DNA of 47,744 bases from an uncultured Pelagibacteraceae bacterium (GTDB taxonomy: Bacteria; Pseudomonadota; Alphaproteobacteria; Pelagibacterales; Pelagibacteraceae): NCBI GenBank assembly GCA_902566315.1, contig CACFIL010000008.1, positions 1 through 47,744 of the forward strand. Direction: 5' to 3'. How positions within the stretch are numbered: position 1 is the stretch's first letter; each line of letters begins with the position of its first letter. Both the position numbers and the translations under genes were made by a program. The notes below the pieces were generated by a model, which worked only from the letters and a program-made list of their open reading frames with translations, was not told the origin of the DNA and searched no databases. Positions 16,480 through 25,719 of this stretch are shown piece after piece.

Positions 16480-17508
16480 ATGAAAAAAATGACAATTTCA
16501 GTATTAATCTTATCCTTATTTGCATCAAGCTTTGCAATAGCAAATGAGGTAAATATTTTTAATGCAAGACATTATAAAGCTGATGCAGAACTTTATAATA
16601 AATTTACAGCAGCAACAGGAATTAAAGTAAACTTAATCAATGGTAAAGCTGGTGCTTTAGAAAAAAGAATAATCGAGGAAGGGGCTGATTCAGCTGCCGA
16701 TCTTTACATAACAGCTGACGCTGGAAGATGTGGTGCTTTTAAAGCAAAAGGAATGACTCAATCAGGATTAGTTTCATCTACAATTAAATCATCTGTACCA
16801 AAAAGTTTTAGAACTACACACTGGGTTGGAGTAGCAAAAAGAGCAAGAATTGTTTACTACTCACCAGAAAGAGTAAGTGGTGCTGAGTTATCAGGGTTAA
16901 CTTATGAAAGTTTAGCTGATCCAAAATGGAAAAACAGAATTGCAATTAGAGCTTCTAGCAACATTTATAACAAATCTCTTGTAGCTTCATTAGTTAAAAA
17001 CAATGGAAAAAAAGCTGCAGGTGAGTGGGCTAAAGGAGTTGTTGCAAACATGGCAAGAGATCCAAAAGGAAATGATAGAGCACAGATTATGGCAGTTGCT
17101 GCTGGAGAAGCTGATATTGCAGTAGCTAATACATATTATTTAGCTTTAATGTTATCTGGTAACAAAGGACCTGAGCAACAAGAAGCGGCAAAAAAAGTTA
17201 AAGCATTTTTCCCTAATCAAAATGATAGAGGGACACATATGAATATTAGTTGTGCTGCTTTAGTAAAAGGAGCGCCCAATAAAGCTAATGCAATTGCACT
17301 TGTTGATTTCTTATTATCACCAGAAGCTCAAGAACACTTTACAAATAATACATTTGAGTTTCCAATGATAGCTGGAGTTTCACCAAGTCCATTGGTAGTA
17401 AACAACTTAGGTTTAGATTTTAAACAAGATCTAACAACAAGTGTTGCTAGTTATGGAGCAAAACAAGCTGACGCCTTAGAGGTAATGACGGCTGCTGGTT
17501 GGAAGTAA
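16480..17508 (+). CDS. Periplasmic Fe(III)-binding protein of an ABC transporter (FbpA/FutA/IdiA family)
   Basis: A 342-residue binding protein with a signal peptide (ISVLILSLFASSFAIA, cut before NEVNIFNARHY). The mature protein has the family opening NARHY, GKAGALEKRI and the tyrosine pair Y219-Y220 in ANTYYLALM that coordinates ferric iron in FbpA/FutA proteins. It delivers iron to the permease encoded downstream. The tandem Fur box sits just upstream, and a purine-rich Shine-Dalgarno (AGAGAGAG) precedes the ATG. A small CxxC ORF and a stem-loop separate it from the permease gene. Confidence 0.94.
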   Translation: MKKMTISVLILSLFASSFAIANEVNIFNARHYKADAELYNKFTAATGIKVNLINGKAGALEKRIIEEGADSAADLYITADAGRCGAFKAKGMTQSGLVSSTIKSSVPKSFRTTHWVGVAKRARIVYYSPERVSGAELSGLTYESLADPKWKNRIAIRASSNIYNKSLVASLVKNNGKKAAGEWAKGVVANMARDPKGNDRAQIMAVAAGEADIAVANTYYLALMLSGNKGPEQQEAAKKVKAFFPNQNDRGTHMNISCAALVKGAPNKANAIALVDFLLSPEAQEHFTNNTFEFPMIAGVSPSPLVVNNLGLDFKQDLTTSVASYGAKQADALEVMTAAGWK

Positions 17509-17531
17509 CATTGAAAGTAAAAAAAAAATTT

Positions 17532-17681
17532 ATGTCTGAAGTTAATTTAAATAAATCAGCCAATGCATGCGTACCATGTGCTGAGGAGTGTAAAAAAATT
17601 AACAAAAGAATAAATAAAAGAAAATTATCAGAGATAAGTACTAAAGATTTTCCGCACATTTCAAAGGTATTCAATATCTGA
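17532..17681 (+). CDS. Small cysteine-motif protein in the iron-transport operon (hypothetical)
   Basis: A 49-residue ORF 23 bases after the iron-binding protein gene. It contains CVPCAEEC (CxxCxxxC) followed by a very basic stretch (KKINKRINKRK) and a short hydrophilic tail. I know no matching family. The three closely spaced cysteines suggest a metal or Fe-S ligand site. The operon position between binding protein and permease, ahead of the stem-loop, suggests an iron-related role. The ribosome-binding site is weak, and in-frame TTG codons at 17499 and 17511 are alternative starts, so this remains tentative. Confidence 0.5.
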   Translation: MSEVNLNKSANACVPCAEECKKINKRINKRKLSEISTKDFPHISKVFNI

Positions 17682-17693
17682 CTTTTCTTAATT

Positions 17694-17724
17694 AAAGTGC
17701 CTATGCATCCTTAGTTGGCACTTT
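17694..17724 (+). terminator. Intra-operon stem-loop between iron-binding protein and permease
   Basis: A perfect 8-base inverted repeat, AAAGTGCC (17694-17701) and GGCACTTT (17717-17724), with a 15-base loop and a short T/A-rich stretch after it. It lies after the small cysteine ORF and 50 bases before the permease. It could act as a partial terminator or mRNA-stabilising hairpin that lets the binding protein be made in excess over the membrane components. The T-tract is short, so termination is probably incomplete. Confidence 0.6.
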
Positions 17725-17774
17725 TAAAAATATTTAAAGAGACTATATAGGTCATTTAAATTACAAATATCTCT

Positions 17775-19403
17775 ATGTTTACAAACAAATTTAATATCTG
17801 GTTTTTAAGCTCTCTGCTTATTTCACTGCTTGTTATAATTCCTATTTTAACAGTCTCTTTTAGTTTTTTTGAAGATACTTCTCGATATTTTGACATACTT
17901 AAAAAAACTTTTTTGTTTGAATATATTTTTAATTCTTTGTCACTTTTGGTTGGTGTCTTAATACTAACTTTTTTTCTAGGTGTTGGATCTGCTTACGTAG
18001 TCTCTTTTTACAAATTTCCAGGAGTTAACTTTTTTAAATGGGCATTAATTTTATCTTTTGCTATACCACCCTATATTTATGCATACTCTTTATTTGCATT
18101 TTTTGACAATTATGGCACTGCATTTACAATATTAAAGACTTTATTTGGTGATGGTGAATACAATAAAAGTATTCCAAAGTTTGATGGAATGTTTGGTTTA
18201 ATATTATCTATTTCATTTTCTCTTTATGCCTATGTTTATATTCTTGCAAGATCTTCTTTTTTATATCAATCACAAAATTTAATAGACCTTGGAAAAAATT
18301 TAGGTTTTTCAAAATTTAAATCTTTTTATTCAATAATATTACCAGCCGCTAGACCTGCAATAGTTGCTGGTCTCTCTTTAGTTGCAATGGAAACACTAGC
18401 AGAGTTTGGGGCAGTAGATTTTTTTTCAGTTAATACACTTACAACAGGTATATATAATGCTTGGATAACTTTTGATGATCTAGCTTTTGCTAATAGAATT
18501 TCATTTTTTCTATTGTTATTTATATTTATTCTTTTTCTGACTGAAAATCTATCTAGAAAAAAAGCGAAATATCACTTGGATACAAGAGGTGGTTTTAAAC
18601 AAAAAGAAAAAATAAAACTTTCTGGGACAAATTCTTTTTTTGCCTTTTTATTTTGTTTTTTATTGTTCTTTATAAGTTTTCTATTTCCTTTAGGACAAAT
18701 GCTTTATTGGACAATAAAATTTCCAGAAAATTTCTTTGACATAAATGTAATTAATCTTTTATTAAACACACTTTATTTAGTAGGATTATCCAGCTTAGTT
18801 CTAATAACATTTGCCCTAATTTCTAATTATGGAAATCGAGTTTCAAGAAATAAAACATTAAATTTTTTATCCACACTGTCGATTTCAGGTTACGCCATAC
18901 CTGGTGTTATTTTAGCTGTTGCTTTTATAACTTTTATTGCCTGGTTTGATGAGAATATAATTAAATCCTTAGGTTTTTTATCAATTAAAAAATTATTTAT
19001 TGGATCTGTTTTAGGTTTAATTATTGTATATTTTGTTCGTTTTTATTCACTAGCTTTCAATGGAATAAAATCAGGATATGAAAAAATAAACGTTTCAGTT
19101 GATGAGAGTGCATATCTTCTTGGTTATTCAAAAAGAAAAACATTTCTGAATATTCATGTGCCATATTTGAGAAATTCATTATTATTTGTGGTTATTTTAA
19201 TATCTCTTGAAATAATTAGAGAATTGCCAATTACCTTGGTTTTACGGCCATTTAACTTTGAAACATTTGCAACTACTGCTTATATCTCTGCATCAGAGGA
19301 TATGCTTGAAGCAGCAGCAGTACCATCATTGTTTTTAATTTTAATTGCTGCCTTTTTTATTACAATAACTTCAAATTATATTTTAAAAGAGAATAATGGC
19401 TAA
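17775..19403 (+). CDS. Fused two-domain Fe(III) ABC transporter permease (FbpB/FutB family)
   Basis: A 542-residue inner-membrane protein with about 12 hydrophobic helices in two homologous halves, each a BPD_transp_1 permease domain. Each half carries an EAA-type cytoplasmic loop: one around NLGFSKFKSFYSIILPAARP, the other around LLGYSKRKTFLNIHVPYLR. The fused arrangement is typical of FbpB-type ferric transporters. It lies between the Fur-controlled binding protein and the ATPase, whose start it overlaps by 8 bases. Confidence 0.92.
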   Translation: MFTNKFNIWFLSSLLISLLVIIPILTVSFSFFEDTSRYFDILKKTFLFEYIFNSLSLLVGVLILTFFLGVGSAYVVSFYKFPGVNFFKWALILSFAIPPYIYAYSLFAFFDNYGTAFTILKTLFGDGEYNKSIPKFDGMFGLILSISFSLYAYVYILARSSFLYQSQNLIDLGKNLGFSKFKSFYSIILPAARPAIVAGLSLVAMETLAEFGAVDFFSVNTLTTGIYNAWITFDDLAFANRISFFLLLFIFILFLTENLSRKKAKYHLDTRGGFKQKEKIKLSGTNSFFAFLFCFLLFFISFLFPLGQMLYWTIKFPENFFDINVINLLLNTLYLVGLSSLVLITFALISNYGNRVSRNKTLNFLSTLSISGYAIPGVILAVAFITFIAWFDENIIKSLGFLSIKKLFIGSVLGLIIVYFVRFYSLAFNGIKSGYEKINVSVDESAYLLGYSKRKTFLNIHVPYLRNSLLFVVILISLEIIRELPITLVLRPFNFETFATTAYISASEDMLEAAAVPSLFLILIAAFFITITSNYILKENNG

Positions 19404-20454
19404 TAACTTTTTAGAAGTAAATAACGTTGATTTCAAAGCTGGTGGAAAAACAAAAGTAAAAAATGTGTCTTTTTCAGTTCAAAACGAAGGAGACATCATT
19501 TGTCTTCTAGGACCTTCTGGAATAGGAAAAACTACCATATTGAGAACAATCGCTGGATTAGAAAAGATTAATAATGGATCTATAATTATCAATAATAAAA
19601 CTATATCTTCAAAAAAAATTCACATTGAGCCTGAGGATCGAAATATTTCACTTGCCTTTCAAGACAATAGTTTATTCCCACATTACAATGTTGAAAAAAA
19701 TATATTAATTGGTACAGAAAAAAAAAATAAAAAAAAAATTAAAATAAATGCAAAAGAAATAGTAGAATTTTTAAATTTAAAAAAAATATTAAATAAATAT
19801 CCACATGAGATTAGCGCTGGTGAAGCGCAAAGATCGTCACTAGCAAGAGCTTTAGTTTCGAATCCAGACTTATTATTATTAGATGAGCCATTGTCGAATG
19901 TTGACCAAAGCTTTAAAGAAGAAATTCAAGTCGAATTAAAACAATTATTAAGTAAATCCAAAATAACAACTATAATTGTTACACACGACTCATACGAAGC
20001 GTTTTACTTAGGAAGTAAATGTGGAATTATATTAAATAAACAACTTAAACAATTTGATGATCCATATAATGTTTATCATTTTCCTAATTCAGTAGAAGTT
20101 GTAAATTTTTTAAATAGAGGAATTTTAATTCCTGCAAAAGTTACAAGCGAAAATAGTTTAGAAAATAAAGATCTTGGAACAATTAAAGGTAATTTTGTTA
20201 AACATTATCCAAATGGATCAGAGGTAAAACTTTTATTACAGCCAGAAGATTTAGAACATGATGATAAAAGTAATTTAAAATTAGAAGTCGTTGATCGTAA
20301 ATTTAGAGGAACAAATTTTATTTATACTTTAAAAACACCAAGCGAGTTACAAATTCCTGTATTTGTTCATTCACACCATATTCACCAGCATGAAATAGAC
20401 GAAAAATTTGGTATTAAACGACCAATTCACATTGACCACATTGTTTGTTTTTAA
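19396..20454 (+). CDS. Fe(III) ABC transporter ATP-binding protein (FbpC family)
   Basis: A 352-residue ABC ATPase with Walker A GPSGIGKTT (residues 39-47), a Q-loop in AFQDNSLFPHYN, Walker B LLLLDEP and H-loop VTHDS, followed by a TOBE-like C-terminal domain. The ABC signature is unusual: ISAGEAQR at residues 139-146 instead of the usual LSGGQQQR, so the first Gly is Ala and Gln is Glu. This still fits a functional ATPase but is atypical for the family. It overlaps the permease gene by 8 bases and completes the importer. Confidence 0.92.
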   Translation: MANNFLEVNNVDFKAGGKTKVKNVSFSVQNEGDIICLLGPSGIGKTTILRTIAGLEKINNGSIIINNKTISSKKIHIEPEDRNISLAFQDNSLFPHYNVEKNILIGTEKKNKKKIKINAKEIVEFLNLKKILNKYPHEISAGEAQRSSLARALVSNPDLLLLDEPLSNVDQSFKEEIQVELKQLLSKSKITTIIVTHDSYEAFYLGSKCGIILNKQLKQFDDPYNVYHFPNSVEVVNFLNRGILIPAKVTSENSLENKDLGTIKGNFVKHYPNGSEVKLLLQPEDLEHDDKSNLKLEVVDRKFRGTNFIYTLKTPSELQIPVFVHSHHIHQHEIDEKFGIKRPIHIDHIVCF

Positions 20455-20481
20455 GTATTATTATACTTTAAAAATATATTC

Positions 20482-22926
20482 ATGGATAAAGATTTACCCA
20501 GAAGCACTAAAGTTGTAGTTATTGGAGGCGGCGTAGCTGGAACATCGTGTGCATATCATCTAGCTAAATTTGGCTGGAAAGATGTAGTTCTATTAGAGAG
20601 AGACCAATTAACATCTGGAACCACATGGCATGCAGCTGGTTTAATGGGTCAATTAGGGGCTTCATCTACTATTACAAAGTTAAGAAAATATACTCTGGAT
20701 CTTTATCAAGAATTAGAAAAGAAAACTGAATTATCTATAGGGTTAAGACAGAATGGTGCAATTACAGTAGCTACCACTAAAGAGAGAATGCAAGAGTTGT
20801 TGAGGCAAGCAACTACCGCTCAACTATCTGATGTTGAAGTGCATGTTTTAGATAAAAAACAAACAAAGGATTTATATCCTGTTGTAAATAATGAGGACAT
20901 TATTGGAAGTGTTTTTATGCCAAAAGATGGTCAAGCTGATCCAGTAGGCGTAACCAATGTTTTAGCAAAAGCTGCTAGAATGGAGGGAGCACAAATTTTT
21001 GAAAAAACACCTGTAACAAAAATTCTTGTTAAAAATAATTCTATAGTTGGAGTTGAGACCGATAAAGGAAAAATTGATTGTGAATATGTTGTTTTAGCAA
21101 CAGGTATGTGGTCTAGACAAATAGGTGAAAAAATGAATGTTAGTATTCCATTGTATCCCAATGAACATTTTTACGTGATCACAGAACCAATGAAAGATTT
21201 ACCAAAAAACTTACCGGTTTTAAGAGATTATAATAATTGTCTCTATCTTAAAGAAGACGCAGGAAAAATGTTAGTTGGAATTTTTGAACCAAATGCAAAA
21301 CCTGCCTTTAAAAATACTGGTGTTGTACCAGATGATTTTTCTTTTGGTGAATTACCAGATGATTTTGATCATTTCGAACCTTATTTACAAAAATCATTTC
21401 ACAGGTTGCCTATGTTGGAAAATGCAGGAATTAGAAAATTTTTCTCTGGCCCAGAATCATTTACTCCTGATACTCAATATCTTTTAGGTGAAACTCCTGA
21501 GATTAAAAAACTTTTTACATGTTGTGGTTTTAATAGTATTGGAATTGCAAGTTCAGGAGGTGCTGGAAGAGTTACTGCAGAATGGATGATTAATGGACAC
21601 ATAAATGAAGATTTATTTTCATTAGATATTAAAAGATTTCAAAAATTTCATTCATCAAAAAAATTTATAATGGAAAGAGTGACAGAAACACTTGGTGATT
21701 TATATGGAATGCATTGGCCATTTAAACAACATAAAACATCAAGAAACCAAATTGTATTACCCTACCAAGAGGAGCTAAAAAAATTAGGAGCTTGTTTTGG
21801 AACCTCGGGTGGTTTTGAAAGACCTATGTGGTATGCGTTAAAAGATGAAAAGGCTGATTATAATTATAGTTTTGGTTATCAAAATTGGTATCCATCAGCT
21901 GAATTTGAGACCAAAAATGCCAGAGAAAACGTTGGATTATTTGAGCTATCTCCTTTTTCAAAATTTGACCTAGAAGGGCAAAATGTTCATGAAGAATTAC
22001 AAAAAATTTGTACAGCAAACATAAAAGATATTGAGGGTAGAGCAACTTATACCCAGATGTTAAATGAAGATGGAGGAATAGAGACAGACGTTACTATTAC
22101 TTGTCTTAAGAAAAACCATTTTAGAGTGATAGGTCCAGCAGCAACAAGAGAACATGATAAATTTCATATAAAAAAATATATTTCAGAAGAGGTCAATTTT
22201 AAAGATGTAACAGAAGATTTAACATGCCTAGGATTATACGGACCCAACTCAAGAAAATTACTATCTAATATCAGTAATGACGATTTTACAAATGAAGGTA
22301 TAAAGTTTAGTCATGGAAAATTCGTTACTATTGACGGAGTTAAAGTCTGGGCTCAAAGATTATCTTATGTAGGTGAAATAGGATTCGAATTATATACAAA
22401 CATAGATGAAAGCAAAAAATTATTTTTAGCCATTATTAAAGAGGGTAAAAATCATGGCTTATCACTTTGTGGTGCGCATGCTATGGATATTATGAGAATG
22501 GAAAGTGGTTTCTTACATTGGGGACATGATATATCACCTGAAGAAAATCAATATCAAGCAGGACTTAATTTTGCAATCAGTTATAAAAAAAATATAAATT
22601 TTGTTGGAAAAGAAGCATTATTAAAAATTAAAGATAAAAACCCTACAAAATCATTAGCCATGATGGTATTGAAAGATAACATACCTGGAGAACCCTTGTT
22701 ACTTCATGAAGAGCCAATTTACTTAGATGATAAAATAATTGGCAGAACAACATCAGGAAATTATTCATTTAATTTTAAAAAAAATATTTCATTTGGTTAT
22801 GTCAACTCTGGAAATTCTATTGAAGACTTGATCAATAAAAATTTATATATTGAAGTTGAAAAGAAAAAATACCCTGTAACAATAATCAAAAAACCTTTAA
22901 ATCAAAAAAATATAAAAAATAATTAA
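20482..22926 (+). CDS. FAD-dependent DMGDH/sarcosine-dehydrogenase-like protein with GcvT domain (second full copy)
   Basis: An 814-residue paralogue of the protein at 7159 with the same layout: FAD loop VVIGGGVAG at residues 12-20, SGTTWHAAGL with H50 at the covalent-flavin position, then a GcvT-type barrel. It ends with a lysine-rich tail. The two copies differ widely outside the core motifs, so substrates probably differ. It has no ETF genes of its own and would depend on those at 9591-12934. It overlaps a TauD-type dioxygenase gene by one base, which suggests the pair acts on one methylated or sulfonated compound. Confidence 0.88.
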   Translation: MDKDLPRSTKVVVIGGGVAGTSCAYHLAKFGWKDVVLLERDQLTSGTTWHAAGLMGQLGASSTITKLRKYTLDLYQELEKKTELSIGLRQNGAITVATTKERMQELLRQATTAQLSDVEVHVLDKKQTKDLYPVVNNEDIIGSVFMPKDGQADPVGVTNVLAKAARMEGAQIFEKTPVTKILVKNNSIVGVETDKGKIDCEYVVLATGMWSRQIGEKMNVSIPLYPNEHFYVITEPMKDLPKNLPVLRDYNNCLYLKEDAGKMLVGIFEPNAKPAFKNTGVVPDDFSFGELPDDFDHFEPYLQKSFHRLPMLENAGIRKFFSGPESFTPDTQYLLGETPEIKKLFTCCGFNSIGIASSGGAGRVTAEWMINGHINEDLFSLDIKRFQKFHSSKKFIMERVTETLGDLYGMHWPFKQHKTSRNQIVLPYQEELKKLGACFGTSGGFERPMWYALKDEKADYNYSFGYQNWYPSAEFETKNARENVGLFELSPFSKFDLEGQNVHEELQKICTANIKDIEGRATYTQMLNEDGGIETDVTITCLKKNHFRVIGPAATREHDKFHIKKYISEEVNFKDVTEDLTCLGLYGPNSRKLLSNISNDDFTNEGIKFSHGKFVTIDGVKVWAQRLSYVGEIGFELYTNIDESKKLFLAIIKEGKNHGLSLCGAHAMDIMRMESGFLHWGHDISPEENQYQAGLNFAISYKKNINFVGKEALLKIKDKNPTKSLAMMVLKDNIPGEPLLLHEEPIYLDDKIIGRTTSGNYSFNFKKNISFGYVNSGNSIEDLINKNLYIEVEKKKYPVTIIKKPLNQKNIKNN

Positions 22927-23717
22927 TGTTAAAGATAATTTCAAAAAAAAATAGGGCAGCGGAAATTATTTGCAACCTTAATAAAATTGATAATAAGCAA
23001 TTAAAAGAAATTAAATCAACACTTGATAAGTATGGAATGATTTACTTTCCAAAACAAAAACTTACTTCCAAGAATTATCTAAATTTTGCAAAAAAATTTG
23101 GTAAACCAGCTAATTATCCAAGATTGAAAGGTTTAAATAAAAAATATCCTCAAATAACTGTTGTACAACGTAAATCAACTGACAAAGGACCTAGCTTTGG
23201 TGAACAATTTCACACAGACTCCTCTTATACAAAAAAACCTCCTAGATACACGATGTTACTGTCAAAACTAGTACCTAAAAAAGGTGTTGCTAATACTGAC
23301 TTTTCTTCGCAGTACTTAGCTTATGAAAAATTATCAAAAAATTATAGGAATAAGCTTAAAAAATTAAAAGGCATCTACTCTTCTCATGGACCAATATCAA
23401 TTACAACAGTTGAGAGAGAAAAAGAAAAAGGAAAAATATCTAAAGAACTGATTTCCAGACATAAAATAATTAGAACTATTAAAAATAAAAAAACTATATA
23501 CTGTAGCCCAGGGCACTTTTTAAAATTTAATACACATATGACTAAACAAAAAAAAGAACTAAAGAAATTCTTATTCAATCATCAGACAAAAAAAACCTTT
23601 CAATATTCATTAGAATGGGAAAAAGATCAGCTTACTATTTGGGATAATAGAGCCATGCTCCATCAGGCTACACCGTTTAAAGGTAATAGAATACTTCATA
23701 GAATAACTATACTTTAA
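22926..23717 (+). CDS. TauD/TfdA-family 2-oxoglutarate-dependent dioxygenase
   Basis: A 263-residue Fe(II)/2-oxoglutarate oxygenase. The iron triad is H96, D98 (EQFHTDSSY) and H246 (NRAMLHQAT), and R259 near the C-terminus would bind the 2-oxoglutarate carboxylate. Family members hydroxylate taurine, 2,4-D and gamma-butyrobetaine-like substrates. It overlaps the DMGDH-like gene by one base, so both are probably co-translated; oxidative removal of a group from an amine or sulfonate is a reasonable guess. The protein is very lysine-rich, as expected for AT-rich DNA. Confidence 0.88.
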   Translation: MLKIISKKNRAAEIICNLNKIDNKQLKEIKSTLDKYGMIYFPKQKLTSKNYLNFAKKFGKPANYPRLKGLNKKYPQITVVQRKSTDKGPSFGEQFHTDSSYTKKPPRYTMLLSKLVPKKGVANTDFSSQYLAYEKLSKNYRNKLKKLKGIYSSHGPISITTVEREKEKGKISKELISRHKIIRTIKNKKTIYCSPGHFLKFNTHMTKQKKELKKFLFNHQTKKTFQYSLEWEKDQLTIWDNRAMLHQATPFKGNRILHRITIL

Positions 23718-23721
23718 TAAA

Positions 23722-24648
23722 ATGTATTCAATATTTCTTGGGTTAACACCTTTTATCTTTATCACACTGTTTGGTTTTGTTTTTGGTAAACTTAAAATTT
23801 TTGATTTAGGTCATGCAAAAGTTTTAAATCTGTTTTTATTCTATGTAGCGGTCCCTGCCTTAATTATTAAATTTGTTGCTCAAAGTGAAATCGGCCAAGT
23901 CGATATAAAACAGATAGTTTCATATTTTTTAATGCAAGGAAGTCTTGGGTTTTTAACATTTTTATTAACATCAAAGTTTTTTAAAAGACCTATTCCAGAA
24001 TCTATCATATGGGCATTGATGGTAGCGCTATCAAATCATGTAACATTATTATTACCTATTACAAAAATCTATTTTGGAACTGAAGTAATTACTCAAGTAA
24101 CAAGTATAATATTAATGGATGGGGTTATTTTATTATCTGTAATTGCTTTTTTTTTAGAACTTACTACTAAAAAAAATATTCGATTAACCATATTTATAAA
24201 GAACATAGTTCTTAATCCAATGATATTTTCAATCTTAATTGGTCTTTTACTTTTTGTATTTAAGATAAATATCGACGATACGCCAATAGACTACGTACTT
24301 TCTGTTTTGGCAGCTTGTGTTTCTCCTATAGGACTTTTTGCAATTGGTATCACATTATCTTTTTACACCCATAAAGTTATTAATAAACTAACTACTTCTA
24401 TATCTATATTGAAATTAGTTGTTTCCCCAATCATCCTCCTGATAATTGGCTTTATCATATTTGATGCTGGACAACCTGAAAAAATTCCTGGTGCTTTTTT
24501 TGTTAGTGTTGCACCATGTGGTCATACAGCTGTAGTATTATGTTCTGCTTATAATGTAAGTCCTGAAAATATAATAAAAGCTTTATTTATCTCAACTTTT
24601 GCTTCATTTGCTACCATATTTTTTGCTATTCAATATTTAACAACTTAA
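23722..24648 (+). CDS. AEC-family transporter (auxin efflux carrier superfamily)
   Basis: A 308-residue membrane protein with about ten hydrophobic helices in two inverted halves. It opens with LGLTPFIFITLFGFVFGKL and ends with a conserved half containing APCGHTAVVLCSAYNV, typical of AEC permeases. Bacterial members transport malonate, malate and other organic acids. It begins 4 bases after the dioxygenase gene. It also ends two bases from the convergent D-malate/tartrate dehydrogenase, which would suit an organic-acid substrate. Confidence 0.88.
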   Translation: MYSIFLGLTPFIFITLFGFVFGKLKIFDLGHAKVLNLFLFYVAVPALIIKFVAQSEIGQVDIKQIVSYFLMQGSLGFLTFLLTSKFFKRPIPESIIWALMVALSNHVTLLLPITKIYFGTEVITQVTSIILMDGVILLSVIAFFLELTTKKNIRLTIFIKNIVLNPMIFSILIGLLLFVFKINIDDTPIDYVLSVLAACVSPIGLFAIGITLSFYTHKVINKLTTSISILKLVVSPIILLIIGFIIFDAGQPEKIPGAFFVSVAPCGHTAVVLCSAYNVSPENIIKALFISTFASFATIFFAIQYLTT

Positions 24649-24649
24649 G

Positions 24650-25717
24650 TTAATTAATATTATCTAAGATTTTATTAGCACATTCTTTTGTATTGCTGTC
24701 ACCATCTAGATCTTTAGTTCTATTTTGTTTTTCTAGCAAAGTTTTTTCGATTGAACTTACTATTCGTGTGGCAGCTTCTTTTTCGCCTAAATAATCTAAC
24801 ATCATAGCGCCAGACCAAATTTGACCTATTGGATTTGCAATACCTTTCCCAGCAATATCAGGTGCTGATCCATGAACAGGCTCGAATAAAGAAGGATGTT
24901 TATTTGTTGGATTAATATTTCCTGATGGAGCTATCCCAATTGTTCCCGTACATGCTGGACCCAAATCGGATAAAATATCTCCAAATAAATTTGATGCTAC
25001 GACAACATCAAACCACTCTGGTGTTAAAACAAATCTTGCAGCTAAAATATCGATATGAAATTGATCTGTTTTAATCTCAGGAAAATCTTTTTTATTTTCA
25101 TAAAATCTTTGGTCCCAGTATGGCATGGTTATAGAAATACCATTTGATTTTGTGGCATTAGTTAATTTTTTTCTATCTCTTGTTTTTGCTAATTCAAATG
25201 CAAATTTTTGAACTCTATCTATTCCATGTTTAGACATTATAGTTTCTTGTATAACAATTTCTCTTTCAGTATTTTGATACATTTTTCCACCTACCGAAGA
25301 ATATTCGCCCTCAGTGTTTTCACGCACTATCATCATATCTATGTCACCAGGTTTTTTATTTGCTAATGGTGCATTTACTCCTTCAAATAATTTTACTGGC
25401 CTTAAATTAATAAATTGATCAAATTCTCTTCTAAACTGAAGTAGGGAGCCCCATAAAGTAATATGATCTGGATATTTATCTGGCATACCTACTGCACCAA
25501 AAAATATCGCATCATGATTACCAATTTGTTGTTTCCAATCATCAGGTAGCATTTTTCCGTGCTTTTCATAATAATCGCATGATGAAAAATCAAATTCATC
25601 TATCTTTAATTTAAATTGATGTTGATTTGCCACTTCTTTAAGTATTTTTAAAGCCTCTGGAACAACCTCTTTGCCAATACCATCTCCAGCAATTGCGGCG
25701 ATTTTGTATTCTTTCAT
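24650..25717 (-). CDS. D-malate/tartrate dehydrogenase (decarboxylating), isocitrate/isopropylmalate dehydrogenase family
   Basis: A 355-residue beta-decarboxylating dehydrogenase. It has GDGIGKEVVPEAL at the start, the LLQFRREFDQFINLRPVKL substrate region, VRENTEGEYS, and SNLFGDILSDLG with metal-binding aspartates, plus GSAPDIAGKG. The pattern matches TtuC/DmlA (tartrate and D-malate) rather than LeuB. It converts D-malate or tartrate using NAD to pyruvate or related products. It follows guaC after 2 bases on the same strand and meets the AEC transporter tail to tail. Confidence 0.88.
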   Translation of the reverse strand: MKEYKIAAIAGDGIGKEVVPEALKILKEVANQHQFKLKIDEFDFSSCDYYEKHGKMLPDDWKQQIGNHDAIFFGAVGMPDKYPDHITLWGSLLQFRREFDQFINLRPVKLFEGVNAPLANKKPGDIDMMIVRENTEGEYSSVGGKMYQNTEREIVIQETIMSKHGIDRVQKFAFELAKTRDRKKLTNATKSNGISITMPYWDQRFYENKKDFPEIKTDQFHIDILAARFVLTPEWFDVVVASNLFGDILSDLGPACTGTIGIAPSGNINPTNKHPSLFEPVHGSAPDIAGKGIANPIGQIWSGAMMLDYLGEKEAATRIVSSIEKTLLEKQNRTKDLDGDSNTKECANKILDNIN

Positions 25718-25719
25718 CC

